The notes beneath the pieces are model-generated. The model was not told the origin of the DNA and ran no database searches. It saw only the letters and a program-made list of their open reading frames with translations. Below, one piece after another: positions 51,412 through 59,971 of a stretch of DNA of 64,000 nt (positions are counted from its first letter, which is position 1; every line of letters starts with the position of its first letter). The position numbers and the translations under genes are program-made. Source of the DNA: Mycolicibacterium flavescens (lineage in GTDB: Bacteria > Actinomycetota > Actinomycetes > Mycobacteriales > Mycobacteriaceae); the NCBI GenBank assembly GCA_900637135.1, contig LR134353.1:3782001-3846000 (forward strand), written 5' to 3'.

Positions 51412-52686
51412 ATGGATCTTCCAGCAGCAATCGGCCCCAAACACAGTCCCGACCGCGGCGCTGCGGAAGGAAGCACCACGCCGTCATGTCGCCCCGAGCT
51501 CTTGAGCATGGCGGACGACTATGCGCGGCACGCGCTCTCGCAGCGCGCCTGCTTTGAGGCGATTCACCCAGCCGTGATGGCCGCCGCGGAGAGCCTATCG
51601 GCCGAGCCGGTGCTCTGCGTGGCCGATTTGGGAGCCGCCGACGGCGTGAACTCTCACGGCCTCATCCGTGATCTCGTGGCACAGCGCTCCGGTCGGCCCT
51701 TGATCTACGCGCTCGTTGACCTACCGACGAACGCGTGGCGGGTCGCCGCTGCCCACCTGCGAGACGCCTTTGGCGAGGCGGAGGACCAGGGAGTGGTGGT
51801 CGTGACCCCTGGGCTGGCCGAGTCCGGCCCCGGGCTCGCCGATACGGGCACGGGCGCCCATTACAGCTCGCCGGAGGCCCACGGCAAGTCCTGTCGTCGA
51901 GCGCTCGATCGCGACCCGCCTCCCGCCGCGGTCATCTCCATGGCCGGAATCCCTCTCGATCAGGCCCCCGCCTTTCCACGAGGCACAGCGCACCTCTCTG
52001 TGAGCGGGACGACCATGCACTGGATCGCCGACGCCGCCGGCCTGGCCTCCAGCGGCTCCGTCTTCCCCGGATACCCGGATCACGTGGACCAGGACGAGCG
52101 ACGCACCTGGCGCATCGCCGCGGCGCGCCAGTGGGAACAAATGCTCGAGATGCGCTCACTCGAGCTGGCGCCAGGGGGCTGGTTCATCGCGGCCATCCCG
52201 GCGTCCCCCGCTCCATGCCCGGACAGGACGGGGCTCTACGTCGAGATCGTCGGGGACATGAACCTCCTGCTCGCCAACTGGCGCCGGGCGGGGCGAATAA
52301 GCGGCGCCACGGTCGACGCGGCAGTCGTTCCGGTTTGGTCGCGCACACTCGGCGAGTTCCGGGCCCCATTCGAGGCGGGTGCCGGCAGCTTCGCCGGCCT
52401 CGAGCTCGAGAGCATCGAACTTTTCCGTGTCGACAACCCCTACTGGCACGGCGATCCCGCGGCGTTCGCGCACGACTACGTCCAGAGCGTGGGCGCATGG
52501 GGAGGGCCGCTCCTCCTCCGTGCATTCGCGCGCGAGGGGGAGGCGCGGGCGGCCGGCCTCTTCACCGCATTTCTCCGAGAGCTCGAAGAACGCGTCGCGG
52601 AGGCCCCCGACCGCTATCGCTGGGACTACGTCGAGGCGCTCGTCATCTGCCGGAAAGCGAGTGAAGTGAGTTCGTCTCGTGCGTAA
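51412..52686 (+). CDS. SABATH-family (Methyltransf_7) carboxyl methyltransferase
   Basis: A 424-residue methyltransferase of the SABATH family, best known from plant salicylate, benzoate, jasmonate and theobromine methyltransferases. The SAM motif is ADLGAADGVNSHGLI (about residues 71-85), followed by the long helix-rich cap; the SYSLHWL-like segment is VSGTTMHWIADA, and EMRSLELAPGGWFI is the R.EL..GG.mv element of the family. GGGAG lies before ATG 51412 (GTG 51406 also possible). Likely substrate: a small carboxylate. Bacterial members are uncommon and usually patchy. Confidence 0.78.
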   Translation: MDLPAAIGPKHSPDRGAAEGSTTPSCRPELLSMADDYARHALSQRACFEAIHPAVMAAAESLSAEPVLCVADLGAADGVNSHGLIRDLVAQRSGRPLIYALVDLPTNAWRVAAAHLRDAFGEAEDQGVVVVTPGLAESGPGLADTGTGAHYSSPEAHGKSCRRALDRDPPPAAVISMAGIPLDQAPAFPRGTAHLSVSGTTMHWIADAAGLASSGSVFPGYPDHVDQDERRTWRIAAARQWEQMLEMRSLELAPGGWFIAAIPASPAPCPDRTGLYVEIVGDMNLLLANWRRAGRISGATVDAAVVPVWSRTLGEFRAPFEAGAGSFAGLELESIELFRVDNPYWHGDPAAFAHDYVQSVGAWGGPLLLRAFAREGEARAAGLFTAFLRELEERVAEAPDRYRWDYVEALVICRKASEVSSSRA

Positions 52687-52720
52687 AGCGCAATTGACGT
52701 AACCCAAGACCGCATCGTTA

Positions 52721-52957
52721 TCAGCCGACGCTGCCCGGTGTTCCGATCGGAACTTGCACACCCACCCAGTTGCACGGCGTCCATGTTCGCCACGCGACTA
52801 GCGCGCACTGCTGCTGAGGACTGAGCGACGGCGCACACGGCGGCGTCCCCGGCACGCCACACACGGCAGGATCAGCCAACGCGGCACCCACACCCACGCA
52901 ACCGCCGACGCCGATCGAGGCCGCGACGGCTCCAACCGTCAGCAATCGTCTCAACAT
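52721..52957 (-). CDS. Small secreted protein, 78 aa
   Basis: A 78-residue protein with a signal peptide (RRLLTVGAVAASIGVGGCVG, cleavage near AALADP) and a mature domain of about 48 residues holding three cysteines in CGVPGTPPCAPSLSPQQQC and a fourth in TPCNWVGV, so one or two disulfides are likely. Short exported Cys-Pro proteins are typical of mycobacteria. Function unknown. Confidence 0.7.
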   Translation of the reverse strand: MLRRLLTVGAVAASIGVGGCVGVGAALADPAVCGVPGTPPCAPSLSPQQQCALVAWRTWTPCNWVGVQVPIGTPGSVG

Positions 52958-53688
52958 GTCAAGCCCTGCCTTCTGTCGTACAAGTCAACGGGTGCCGCAC
53001 TTTTCGCTGCCGCCCCGAAGGATGTTGCCGCCACGACAAACGCGGCCACGACTCGTATGGCATGCCCCGACTTTGATCTTGGATGTGAGGCGTCCTCCCC
53101 ACCCGGGGGTCCGCCTACCACACCGAGTCTGCGCCTGAAACGGCGAAAGGGAATCAGGGGTTTCCCTATAACTTATTTGCTGGAATACGAAATCTGCCGT
53201 CTTGTTCTACGGATATATGGGGACTTGCCTGCCGGAGCGGTTGCGGAGCTTCCATCAAAGTGCTCACCGTGGGCGGACCGACGATGCCGACGAGATCGCG
53301 GCCCCGTCCATGCTGCTGCGAACCGATCGAAGCCATGGTGACCGCCCCTGGGCCGCGTTTGTTGACGCAACTGTCGACGTAGAGCATAAGGTTCTGTATG
53401 GCTCGCGACCTGGGATTCGTTTCCGACTCCTGACGGCGTCAAGAGCAGTCATCGTCCGGTGCTGACTCATGACACCGAGACACGCCCTCTGAAGACGGTC
53501 ACCGAAATTATGGCAGCGTCCTTCTTCTGACCTCGGACCTGACGGCGAATGTCCGAGCCGGTATCCCCCAATCGGTTGAACGTCTCTCCTCCACATCATG
53601 GGTCGATCAGCCGACGCGTCCAGGCTCGGACCGTCGGTAACTTTATGACGTAGTCGTCACTGCATCACACTTAGAAAGGAAACAACCG
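52958..53688. other. 730-base region without convincing genes
   Basis: Frames exist on both strands but their composition is irregular and none matches a family. Bases 53150-53230 are clearly AT-richer than the surroundings. The right end supplies the ribosome site for the 61-aa gene at 53689. This may be decayed or acquired DNA next to ssrA, a common integration neighbourhood. Confidence 0.5.
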
Positions 53689-53874
53689 ATGACAGACGCC
53701 AATCCGGTACACGATCACTACACCGTTATCAGCCACACCTGCGAAATCCACACTTTACGCGTCGTAATCGCCGGAGATCCCGCCGACGCAGCCGAGACTC
53801 ATCGCGAGCATTTCCCTGGGGACGCCATCATCCGGGTCGAACAAGCAACCCCGTCCGTGCAGCTGACTGCCTAG
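53689..53874 (+). CDS. Small hypothetical protein, 61 aa
   Basis: A 61-residue protein (HDHYTVISHTCEIHTLRVVI, then AGDPADAAETHREHFPGDAI). AAAGGA at 53675-53680 precedes the ATG with eight-base spacing, so expression is credible. It has two histidine-rich segments, a single cysteine and no signal peptide. Unrecognised family; convergent with ssrA. Confidence 0.6.
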   Translation: MTDANPVHDHYTVISHTCEIHTLRVVIAGDPADAAETHREHFPGDAIIRVEQATPSVQLTA

Positions 53875-53950
53875 CGGCACTGAAACTATTTGCGTCGCTG
53901 GATTTCGCTTCGCGACGCAGTCAGACCAGCGGGGGCCGGGTCGAGCAAAG

Positions 53951-53977
53951 AAAAGGGCCGCATTTCTGCGGCCCTTT
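53951..53977 (-). terminator. Terminator of ssrA
   Basis: AAAGGGCCGC and GCGGCCCTTT form a 10-bp stem just beyond the tmRNA 3' end; on the reverse strand it is followed by a T-rich tract (TTTTCTTT), a good intrinsic terminator for ssrA. Confidence 0.85.
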
Positions 53978-53980
53978 CAG

Positions 53981-54347
53981 TGGAGCTGCCGGGAATCGAA
54001 CCCGGGTCCTACGGCGTTCCCTCAAGGCTTCTCCGTGCGCAGTTCGCTACGCCTCTACTCGGATCTCCTGATCACGCGAACAAGTCAGGATGACGATCCC
54101 AGTCGCTGTTTGATGTCCCGATAAGTCCCGCGACCGAACTCACCGGTTTATCCCTCTAGCTGATGCCAGACACCGGGTCGAGGGCTCTCCCGGGCTGACA
54201 GACTAGCTGTCGCTTAGGCAGCGAGAGCGTAGTCGCGCTGATTGGAATCGGCGCTTAATTGGTTGCAACGACGCTTAACGGTGGTCTCTTGCCTGCACCG
54301 GCACGCTTCCCTTGATTCGACACTCGAAGTCGAAACCGTTCAGCCCC
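53981..54347 (-). ncRNA. ssrA: tmRNA (transfer-messenger RNA)
   Basis: The reverse strand begins GGGGCTGAACGGTTTCGACT and ends with GGTTCGATTCCCGGCAGCTC plus CA, the classic tmRNA ends. GGGGCUG pairs with CAGCUCC as acceptor stem. The 3' CCA is not encoded. Length 367 matches mycobacterial ssrA. With SmpB (gene at 58566) it rescues stalled ribosomes and tags the peptide for degradation. In many mycobacteria smpB is nearby, as here, with three genes between. Confidence 0.97.
54214..54252 (-). other. tmRNA tag-peptide reading frame, ADSNQRDYALAA
   Basis: The 12 codons after the resume site read ADSNQRDYALAA followed by TAA. This has the ALAA degron end and differs by one residue (N for H) from the M. 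tuberculosis tag as I remember it. Confidence 0.93.
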
Positions 54348-54459
54348 TGTGTAGTTGTCTAACAACGCACCCGCCGACCTACGGCAGGACATTTCATCTT
54401 ACGCGACCTACAACACCCCACACCACGCATTTATGCCCGCGCCAGCCCAAAGCCCCTGG

Positions 54460-55305
54460 TCAGATCACGTAGTTGAGGTGATCGACGACGCGCTTGCCGA
54501 CCTTCTCGTCGCCGCCGAAGCCGATGTCGCCGGCATGCTGGGCCAACGCGACCCGCCCACCGGCCAGCCGCGCGAACAGCAGCGCATCGAGCGTTATCGT
54601 CGCCGTCGGTTCCTCGTCGCCGAAGTCCTCGACGACCTTGCCCCGGCCCTCGACCGCGACGTTGATCGTCCTGCCCAGCGGTCCCGTCAGCACGATCGAC
54701 ACCCGCGACCCGTCGGGCGCCCCACCCAGTTTGCCCACTACAAAGCCCATACTGGCCGCCATCTCGTCGAGCGCCAACATCGCGGGCGCGCCCGTCGGGT
54801 CCGACGCCGGCCGCCCGAGCGCATCGCGGATGTCGTGCTCATGCATCCAGCAGTCGAAGATCCGGACCCGCATGAACCGGCCGTAGCTGTCCGGGCCGGC
54901 CGGCGTCGCGGTCACCTGGTTCCACTCGTCGTCGTCCATCGCGGTCAGCGCCGCACGACGCTCGGCGGTGACGGCCTGAAAACGGTTCCTCAACTCCGCG
55001 CCGCTGATCGTCCGCAACTCCAGCACCCACCGCTCGTTGAGCACACCGATGTCGTTGCGGACGTGCTCGAACAGCGACACATCCACATCCGGCTGCGGCA
55101 TGTCCATGCCTGCCAACATCGACTCCGTGCCGACCATGTGCGCCGTCACGTCGTGCACCGTCCAACCGGGCAGCGACGTCGCGGTCTGCCAGTCCGATTC
55201 GCCCAGGCCCGCCAACAGGTCACCGATCGTGTGCCATTCGGCGAACAAGGCATCGAGGACCGCAGTCTTGTCGAGCGTGGTGACCGGACGCGAGGGGCTG
55301 CTCAC
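54460..55305 (-). CDS. Maleylpyruvate-isomerase-family mycothiol-dependent enzyme
   Basis: A 281-residue DinB/MDMPI-fold protein. The N-terminal domain has LPGWTVHDVTAHMVGTE with a metal-ligand histidine in the H..H pattern and a second site in MHEHDIRDALG, as expected for the mycothiol-dependent maleylpyruvate isomerase N domain; the C-terminal SCP2-like domain runs from about residue 185. These enzymes use mycothiol as cofactor. Substrate unknown. It is the first gene upstream of ssrA on the same strand. Confidence 0.87.
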   Translation of the reverse strand: MSSPSRPVTTLDKTAVLDALFAEWHTIGDLLAGLGESDWQTATSLPGWTVHDVTAHMVGTESMLAGMDMPQPDVDVSLFEHVRNDIGVLNERWVLELRTISGAELRNRFQAVTAERRAALTAMDDDEWNQVTATPAGPDSYGRFMRVRIFDCWMHEHDIRDALGRPASDPTGAPAMLALDEMAASMGFVVGKLGGAPDGSRVSIVLTGPLGRTINVAVEGRGKVVEDFGDEEPTATITLDALLFARLAGGRVALAQHAGDIGFGGDEKVGKRVVDHLNYVI

Positions 55306-55324
55306 CGCCCGACCGTACCGCTCG

Positions 55325-57643
55325 TCACAGACGACCGTGCTGGGAACCCGCGACGCTACGGTGTGTCGGCGGCATGAGGTTCGACGGCAGATCGGCGATC
55401 GCAGTGGGCAACGCGAACAGATACCCCTGAGCCAGCGAGCAGCCCGCGAGGAACACCATCTCGGCCTGCTCCACCGTCTCGATGCCCTCGGCGATCACTT
55501 CCAGGCCCAACGGATCGCACACCGCGATCACCGATCGGTACAACGTGGCGGCCTGAGCGGGTTCGGGTCCGGCCAACAGGCTGCGGTCGAGCTTGACGAT
55601 CTGGATGGGTAACGCGTGCAGATAGGTCAGCGAGTTGTACCCGGCACCGAAATCGTCCAGGGCAACCTTGACGCCAATAGCCCTGAGCCGCCGTATTTGT
55701 GCGGCTGCCTCGTCGAGATCGACGACCGGCACGGTCTCGGTGATCTCCAACGTCAGCCGGCTGGGTTCCATGCCGTAGCGCGTCAGCGTCCCGGCGACCA
55801 CATCGCGGAATCCGCCGTCGCGCAAGCGTGCCGCCCCAATGTTGACCTGCAAATCGATACCCGAGCCAGCGGTGGTGACTTCCCGGCAACTCTGGTCCAC
55901 CACCATCGCGTCGAAGGCATCACCGAGCCCCGCGGCCTCGGCGGCGGCCACGAACGTCTCGGGCGGTATCTGCGTGCCATCGGGTGCCGTCCACCTCGCC
56001 AGCGCCTCGATGGCGACCGGAGCCTCCTCCGGTAGCCGAACGATGGGCTGATAGACGAGGCTGAACCCGGCCGGCGGATCGCCGTCGGCGTGACGTAAGG
56101 CGGTGGGAAAGTCCACTGCCCGGCCGATCATCGACGGGTAGACGACGGCGATGTCTTTTCCTAGGCGTTTGCCCTCATACATCGAGTGGTCGGCCTTACG
56201 CAGCAGGTCGTCTGGGGTCTGGCTGTCGTCACCGGCATGCGGCCGCACCAGGCCCATGCTGGCGCGGACCCGCACGCTCGAGCCGTGCACCGCGAACGGC
56301 TCCCGAAGCGCCGCCCGGACGCGGTCGGCGACGACTTCAGGTGCCGCCGCGTCGCTGTTGATCAGAATCGCGAACTCGTCACCGCCGATGCGTGCCAGGG
56401 TGTCGGTATCCCGCACACATCGACGGAGGCGTTCGCCCACGGCACGCAGCAGTTCGTCGCCGCCCGCGTGGCCGAACCGGTCATTGACGACCTTGAAGTC
56501 GTCGAGGTCGACGAAGATCAGCACGAAACCGCCTCTGGTTGCGGCGGTTTCGAGTTCCTTGCCGAACAACAGCCTGTTCGGCAGCCCGGTCAAGGCGTCG
56601 TGATGAACCTGGTGCGCGAGCCGGTGCTGGGCGTCGAACAGCCGCAGTGTCAACCTGTGCTGCGCGCGCATCGCGAAGACTTGGCGCGTGGCGACGAGCA
56701 GAACCATCACCACCGCTCCGACGACCAGCACCCCGTCGAGCTCTTTGCCGATCATCACGTGGTAGCCGTAAAGCATTGCGATTCCAGCGAATCCGGCGAA
56801 CGGCAAGATCAACTGCACCCAGTCCATCACCCGATCGCTGCTTTGCGCGGCGGTTTCTGACTGCGGCGTCGGTGTGGCGAGCGCGTAGATCACCAGTATC
56901 AGCCCGATGATGAACGCGCCGCCGCCCCACAAATCACCGTTCTGCAAGCCGACGGTCCGGAAGTAGGCGACCATCCGGTCGGCGGACGCGAGCAACATGA
57001 CACCGCCGGTCAACAGCAGGCACTCCGCTCGATATGGCCGGCCTGGCCGATAGAGACTGGCGAAGAAGACCCCCGCCACCACCGCGCACAGCTGGAGCAG
57101 CGAATAGGTGACCAGGATGGGCGGATTGTCCGACCGGGGAAATGCCGCTGCGGCCAGTGCACCGTATCCGGCCATGTAGGACAGCAGCGAAAACGAGATG
57201 GCCGCCACGATCGCGTCGAGCACGGAGGCGACGAGCGAGTACTGGTGCACCGGGTCGGGGGTGTTGGTGCGTCCGAGGCCCACCCGCCCCAACACGACCA
57301 CTGCCGAGAAGATGAGCACCGCGGGGAGCAGATACGCGACGGTCTCCCTCCCACCGGCTACTCGACCGTCGTCTGCGCCTCCGCCCGTCCACCACAGCAG
57401 TTCACCGATGAGCCAGCTCAAGCACGAGGCTGCGATCAGGACCCGCCACCATCGAGCTGTGCCGTCGACCTTCCGAGCAACCACGAAGCCGCGCACAACG
57501 ATCACGGCGCCCAGGATCGCCTGCACCGCGATCATCCCCGCCTCGGCGCGGTCGTATCCCCACGGTGCCAGCGCATTCACCACGACCAAGAGAAGCAGGG
57601 CCACGACGACGCCGTAACGCCAACGATGACCCCTGAGCAACAC
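55325..57643 (-). CDS. Membrane-anchored bifunctional c-di-GMP protein (GGDEF-EAL)
   Basis: A 772-residue protein with about eight to ten membrane helices in residues 10-320, a diguanylate cyclase domain (about 345-500) with intact GGDEF at 420-424 and an RxxD inhibitory site (R411-D414), and an EAL phosphodiesterase domain (about 525-755) with E546-A-L and DDFGAGYNSL (663-672). Both activities may thus be present. Unlike Rv1354c/DcpA-type proteins with an N-terminal GAF, this one senses through a membrane region. The start is GTG 57643. Confidence 0.92.
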   Translation of the reverse strand: MLLRGHRWRYGVVVALLLLVVVNALAPWGYDRAEAGMIAVQAILGAVIVVRGFVVARKVDGTARWWRVLIAASCLSWLIGELLWWTGGGADDGRVAGGRETVAYLLPAVLIFSAVVVLGRVGLGRTNTPDPVHQYSLVASVLDAIVAAISFSLLSYMAGYGALAAAAFPRSDNPPILVTYSLLQLCAVVAGVFFASLYRPGRPYRAECLLLTGGVMLLASADRMVAYFRTVGLQNGDLWGGGAFIIGLILVIYALATPTPQSETAAQSSDRVMDWVQLILPFAGFAGIAMLYGYHVMIGKELDGVLVVGAVVMVLLVATRQVFAMRAQHRLTLRLFDAQHRLAHQVHHDALTGLPNRLLFGKELETAATRGGFVLIFVDLDDFKVVNDRFGHAGGDELLRAVGERLRRCVRDTDTLARIGGDEFAILINSDAAAPEVVADRVRAALREPFAVHGSSVRVRASMGLVRPHAGDDSQTPDDLLRKADHSMYEGKRLGKDIAVVYPSMIGRAVDFPTALRHADGDPPAGFSLVYQPIVRLPEEAPVAIEALARWTAPDGTQIPPETFVAAAEAAGLGDAFDAMVVDQSCREVTTAGSGIDLQVNIGAARLRDGGFRDVVAGTLTRYGMEPSRLTLEITETVPVVDLDEAAAQIRRLRAIGVKVALDDFGAGYNSLTYLHALPIQIVKLDRSLLAGPEPAQAATLYRSVIAVCDPLGLEVIAEGIETVEQAEMVFLAGCSLAQGYLFALPTAIADLPSNLMPPTHRSVAGSQHGRL

Positions 57644-57723
57644 GCCTTCCCCGCCTTTCCGTTCGTCATGATGCCTTATTCAACGAAGTGCTCATGTCGG
57701 CTCGGCCCAAATACTCGCGTCGA

Positions 57724-58569
57724 TCAGCCTGCGGCGATCATGGCCACCGCAGCCAGCGCCAACACCATGCCGAGCGCCTGCCAGCGTGTCACCCGCTCGC
57801 GCAGCACCACGATCGCGAGCAACACCGTCGCCGCCGGGTACAGCGACATCAGCACGCCCGCCAGCGACAGCAGCGCCGCCTGAAGTGCCAGCAGCATCGC
57901 GATGTTCGCGCCGACGTCGATGAATGCCGCGAGCACCGCCAACCTCAGCGGGGTTCCCGACGGCGGTCGCAGGTTGCGGCTCAGCAGTGCGATGAGGACC
58001 ACCAGCGCCGTCGCCGACGCGCGGGCGAACACCAACGGCCACAACTTTGCGTCCACCGGCGCCTGATCGATCAGCACGAAATTCAACCCGAACGCCACGC
58101 CCGAGCCGACCGTCAACCACGCCACCGTCGGGGTGAACCTGTGCTCCGTGACGTCCTTGTCGGACGCCTCCCGGCTGACCAGCACCACCGCCACCAACGC
58201 CAGCGCCACGCCCACGCCGGCGATCAGCCCGGGCCGCTCCCCCAGCGCTAGCCCGACGCCCACCGGGATGCCCGCCACCAGGATCGCGGTCAGCGGAGAC
58301 ACCACCGAGATCGGACCCGAACCCAACGCGGCGTAGAACCACCACACGCCGAACGCCTGCGCGACCCCGCACAACACGCCCCAGACCACTGCGCCCTGCG
58401 AGACGTCCCCGCCGATCGGAACCGCGAGTACCGCGAGCACCACCAACGCGATCGGATAGGAGACCAACACCACGCGCAACGCGGCGACGCGGCGCGAGGC
58501 CAGCCCGCCGACGAAGTCGCTGATCCCGTAGCCCAGCGCCGACGCCAGCGCGAGCGCGACTCCGATCAG
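57724..58569 (-). CDS. EamA/DMT-family transporter with probable CTG start
   Basis: A 281-residue transporter with ten membrane helices in two EamA repeats, ending MSLYPAATVLLAIVVLRERV and LALAAVAMIAAG. The first helix (LIGVALALASALGYGISDFV) lies upstream of the first usable TTG (58479), and no ATG, GTG or TTG exists between it and the in-frame stop. The only plausible start is CTG 58569, which overlaps the smpB stop as CTGA. Starting at TTG 58479 would lose helix 1. Coupled translation with smpB is inferred. Confidence 0.8.
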   Translation of the reverse strand: MIGVALALASALGYGISDFVGGLASRRVAALRVVLVSYPIALVVLAVLAVPIGGDVSQGAVVWGVLCGVAQAFGVWWFYAALGSGPISVVSPLTAILVAGIPVGVGLALGERPGLIAGVGVALALVAVVLVSREASDKDVTEHRFTPTVAWLTVGSGVAFGLNFVLIDQAPVDAKLWPLVFARASATALVVLIALLSRNLRPPSGTPLRLAVLAAFIDVGANIAMLLALQAALLSLAGVLMSLYPAATVLLAIVVLRERVTRWQALGMVLALAAVAMIAAG

Positions 58570-59072
58570 GTCATGCCCTTGGCGCGGCGCCCCAACTCGC
58601 GGGTGATCTCGCGCTGCGCGTCACGACGCGCCAGGTCCTGCCGCTTGTCGCGGGCCTCTTTACCTCGGGCGAGTGCCAGTTCCACCTTCACCTTCCCGTC
58701 GGTGAAGTACAGGGACAGTGGTACGAGGGTGAGGTTGCCGTCGCGGATGCGGCCGATCAGCTGATCGATCTGCTTGCGGTGCAACAACAGTTTCCGGTTG
58801 CGCCGCGGCGCGTGATTGGTCCAGCTGCCGTGGTGATACTCGGGGATGTGCAGGTTGCGCAGCCACACCTCGCCGTCGTCGACGGTGGCGAAGGCGTCGG
58901 TCAGCGACGCCTGCCCGTCGCGCAGGCTCTTCACCTCCGTCCCGACGAGCTGGATACCCGCCTCGAACGTCTCCAGGATCGAATAGTTGTGTCGTGCTTT
59001 GCGATTGGTCGCGACGACCTTGTTGTTACTGGACCGGGACGGGTCGGCTTTCTTGGCGCCCTGTTTTGCCAT
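58566..59072 (-). CDS. smpB: SsrA-binding protein SmpB
   Basis: A 168-residue SmpB with a short N-terminal Lys/Ser-rich extension (AKQGAKKADPSRSSNNKVVA), the tmRNA-binding core (NRKARHNYSILETFEAGIQL, GTEVKSLRDGQASL) and a basic C-terminal tail with GKEARDKRQDLARRDAQREI. It carries tmRNA to stalled ribosomes. It follows ftsX with a 2-base gap and its stop overlaps the EamA CTG. Confidence 0.97.
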   Translation of the reverse strand: MAKQGAKKADPSRSSNNKVVATNRKARHNYSILETFEAGIQLVGTEVKSLRDGQASLTDAFATVDDGEVWLRNLHIPEYHHGSWTNHAPRRNRKLLLHRKQIDQLIGRIRDGNLTLVPLSLYFTDGKVKVELALARGKEARDKRQDLARRDAQREITRELGRRAKGMT

Positions 59073-59074
59073 GG

Positions 59075-59971
59075 CTACCTTCGTATGTAAAGCCGCAGTG
59101 TCGCGTAGGCGGTGATACCCGACATCGCCAACCCCAAGAACAGCATCAGCGGAGCGCTGAAGTACAGCACGTCGGCGTAGTCGACCTTGGCGATCAGGTT
59201 CGCTTGATAGAACTGGTTGAGCGCGTTCTCCAGGAACAGCGCCCGCACCACGATCAACCCGATGATCGCAATGACGACACCGATCAGGGCGGCAAGCATC
59301 GCCTCCACGAGGAATGGCAACTGGGTGTACCAGCGGCTGGCCCCGACCAGGCGCATGATGCCGATCTCGGTGCGTCTGGTGTACGCCGCGACTTGGACCA
59401 TGTTGGCTATCAAGAGGACCGCTCCCACCGCCTGAACCAGCGCCACCGCGAACGCGGCGTTGCTGATGCCGTCGAGGACCGCGAACAGTCGGTCGATCAG
59501 TTCCTTCTGGTTGAGCACGTTGAGTACGCCGGGCTGGCCGACCATCGCCTCGTCGAATTCCTTGTGCTGCTCGGGGTCATCGAGTTTGACGATGAACGAG
59601 GCCGGAAACGCGTCACGGCCCGCGACGTCCTTGTATTGCGGGAACTTCGTGATCGCGTCCTCGTAGGCCTCGTCGCGGTTGAGGAACCGCACCGAGCGCA
59701 CGTCGTCGCGGTCCTCGATCTGCTGGCGCAGCGCCTTGCACGGGTCGGCGTCACACGATGGGTCGTTGGCCGAGACGTCGTTGGTCAAAAAGACCTGGCT
59801 TTCGACGCGGTCCAGGTAAATGTTGCGGGACTGATCGGCCAGCCGGACGACGAGCAGGCCGCCGCCGAACAGGCCGATCGAGATGGCGGTCGTCAGGATC
59901 ATCGCCACGGTCATGGTGACATTGCGACGAAATCCGGTGAGGACCTCGTTGATAAGGAAGCCGAAGCGCAC
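59075..59971 (-). CDS. ftsX: Cell division ABC transporter permease FtsX
   Basis: A 298-residue FtsX: four membrane helices (the first near 20-42, the others from about 165), a periplasmic domain (about 45-165) with two cysteines in the DPSCDADPCKALRQQ stretch, and the FtsX core VAAYTRRTEIGIMRLVGASRW. With FtsE it activates RipC-type peptidoglycan hydrolases. The GTG start shares one base with the ftsE stop (TAGTG). Confidence 0.96.
   Translation of the reverse strand: MRFGFLINEVLTGFRRNVTMTVAMILTTAISIGLFGGGLLVVRLADQSRNIYLDRVESQVFLTNDVSANDPSCDADPCKALRQQIEDRDDVRSVRFLNRDEAYEDAITKFPQYKDVAGRDAFPASFIVKLDDPEQHKEFDEAMVGQPGVLNVLNQKELIDRLFAVLDGISNAAFAVALVQAVGAVLLIANMVQVAAYTRRTEIGIMRLVGASRWYTQLPFLVEAMLAALIGVVIAIIGLIVVRALFLENALNQFYQANLIAKVDYADVLYFSAPLMLFLGLAMSGITAYATLRLYIRR

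Noticed and set aside
53057..53465. Several 60-110-aa frames in the gap before the 61-aa gene
   Set aside because: No ribosome sites, many prolines and arginines, and none resembles a protein family.
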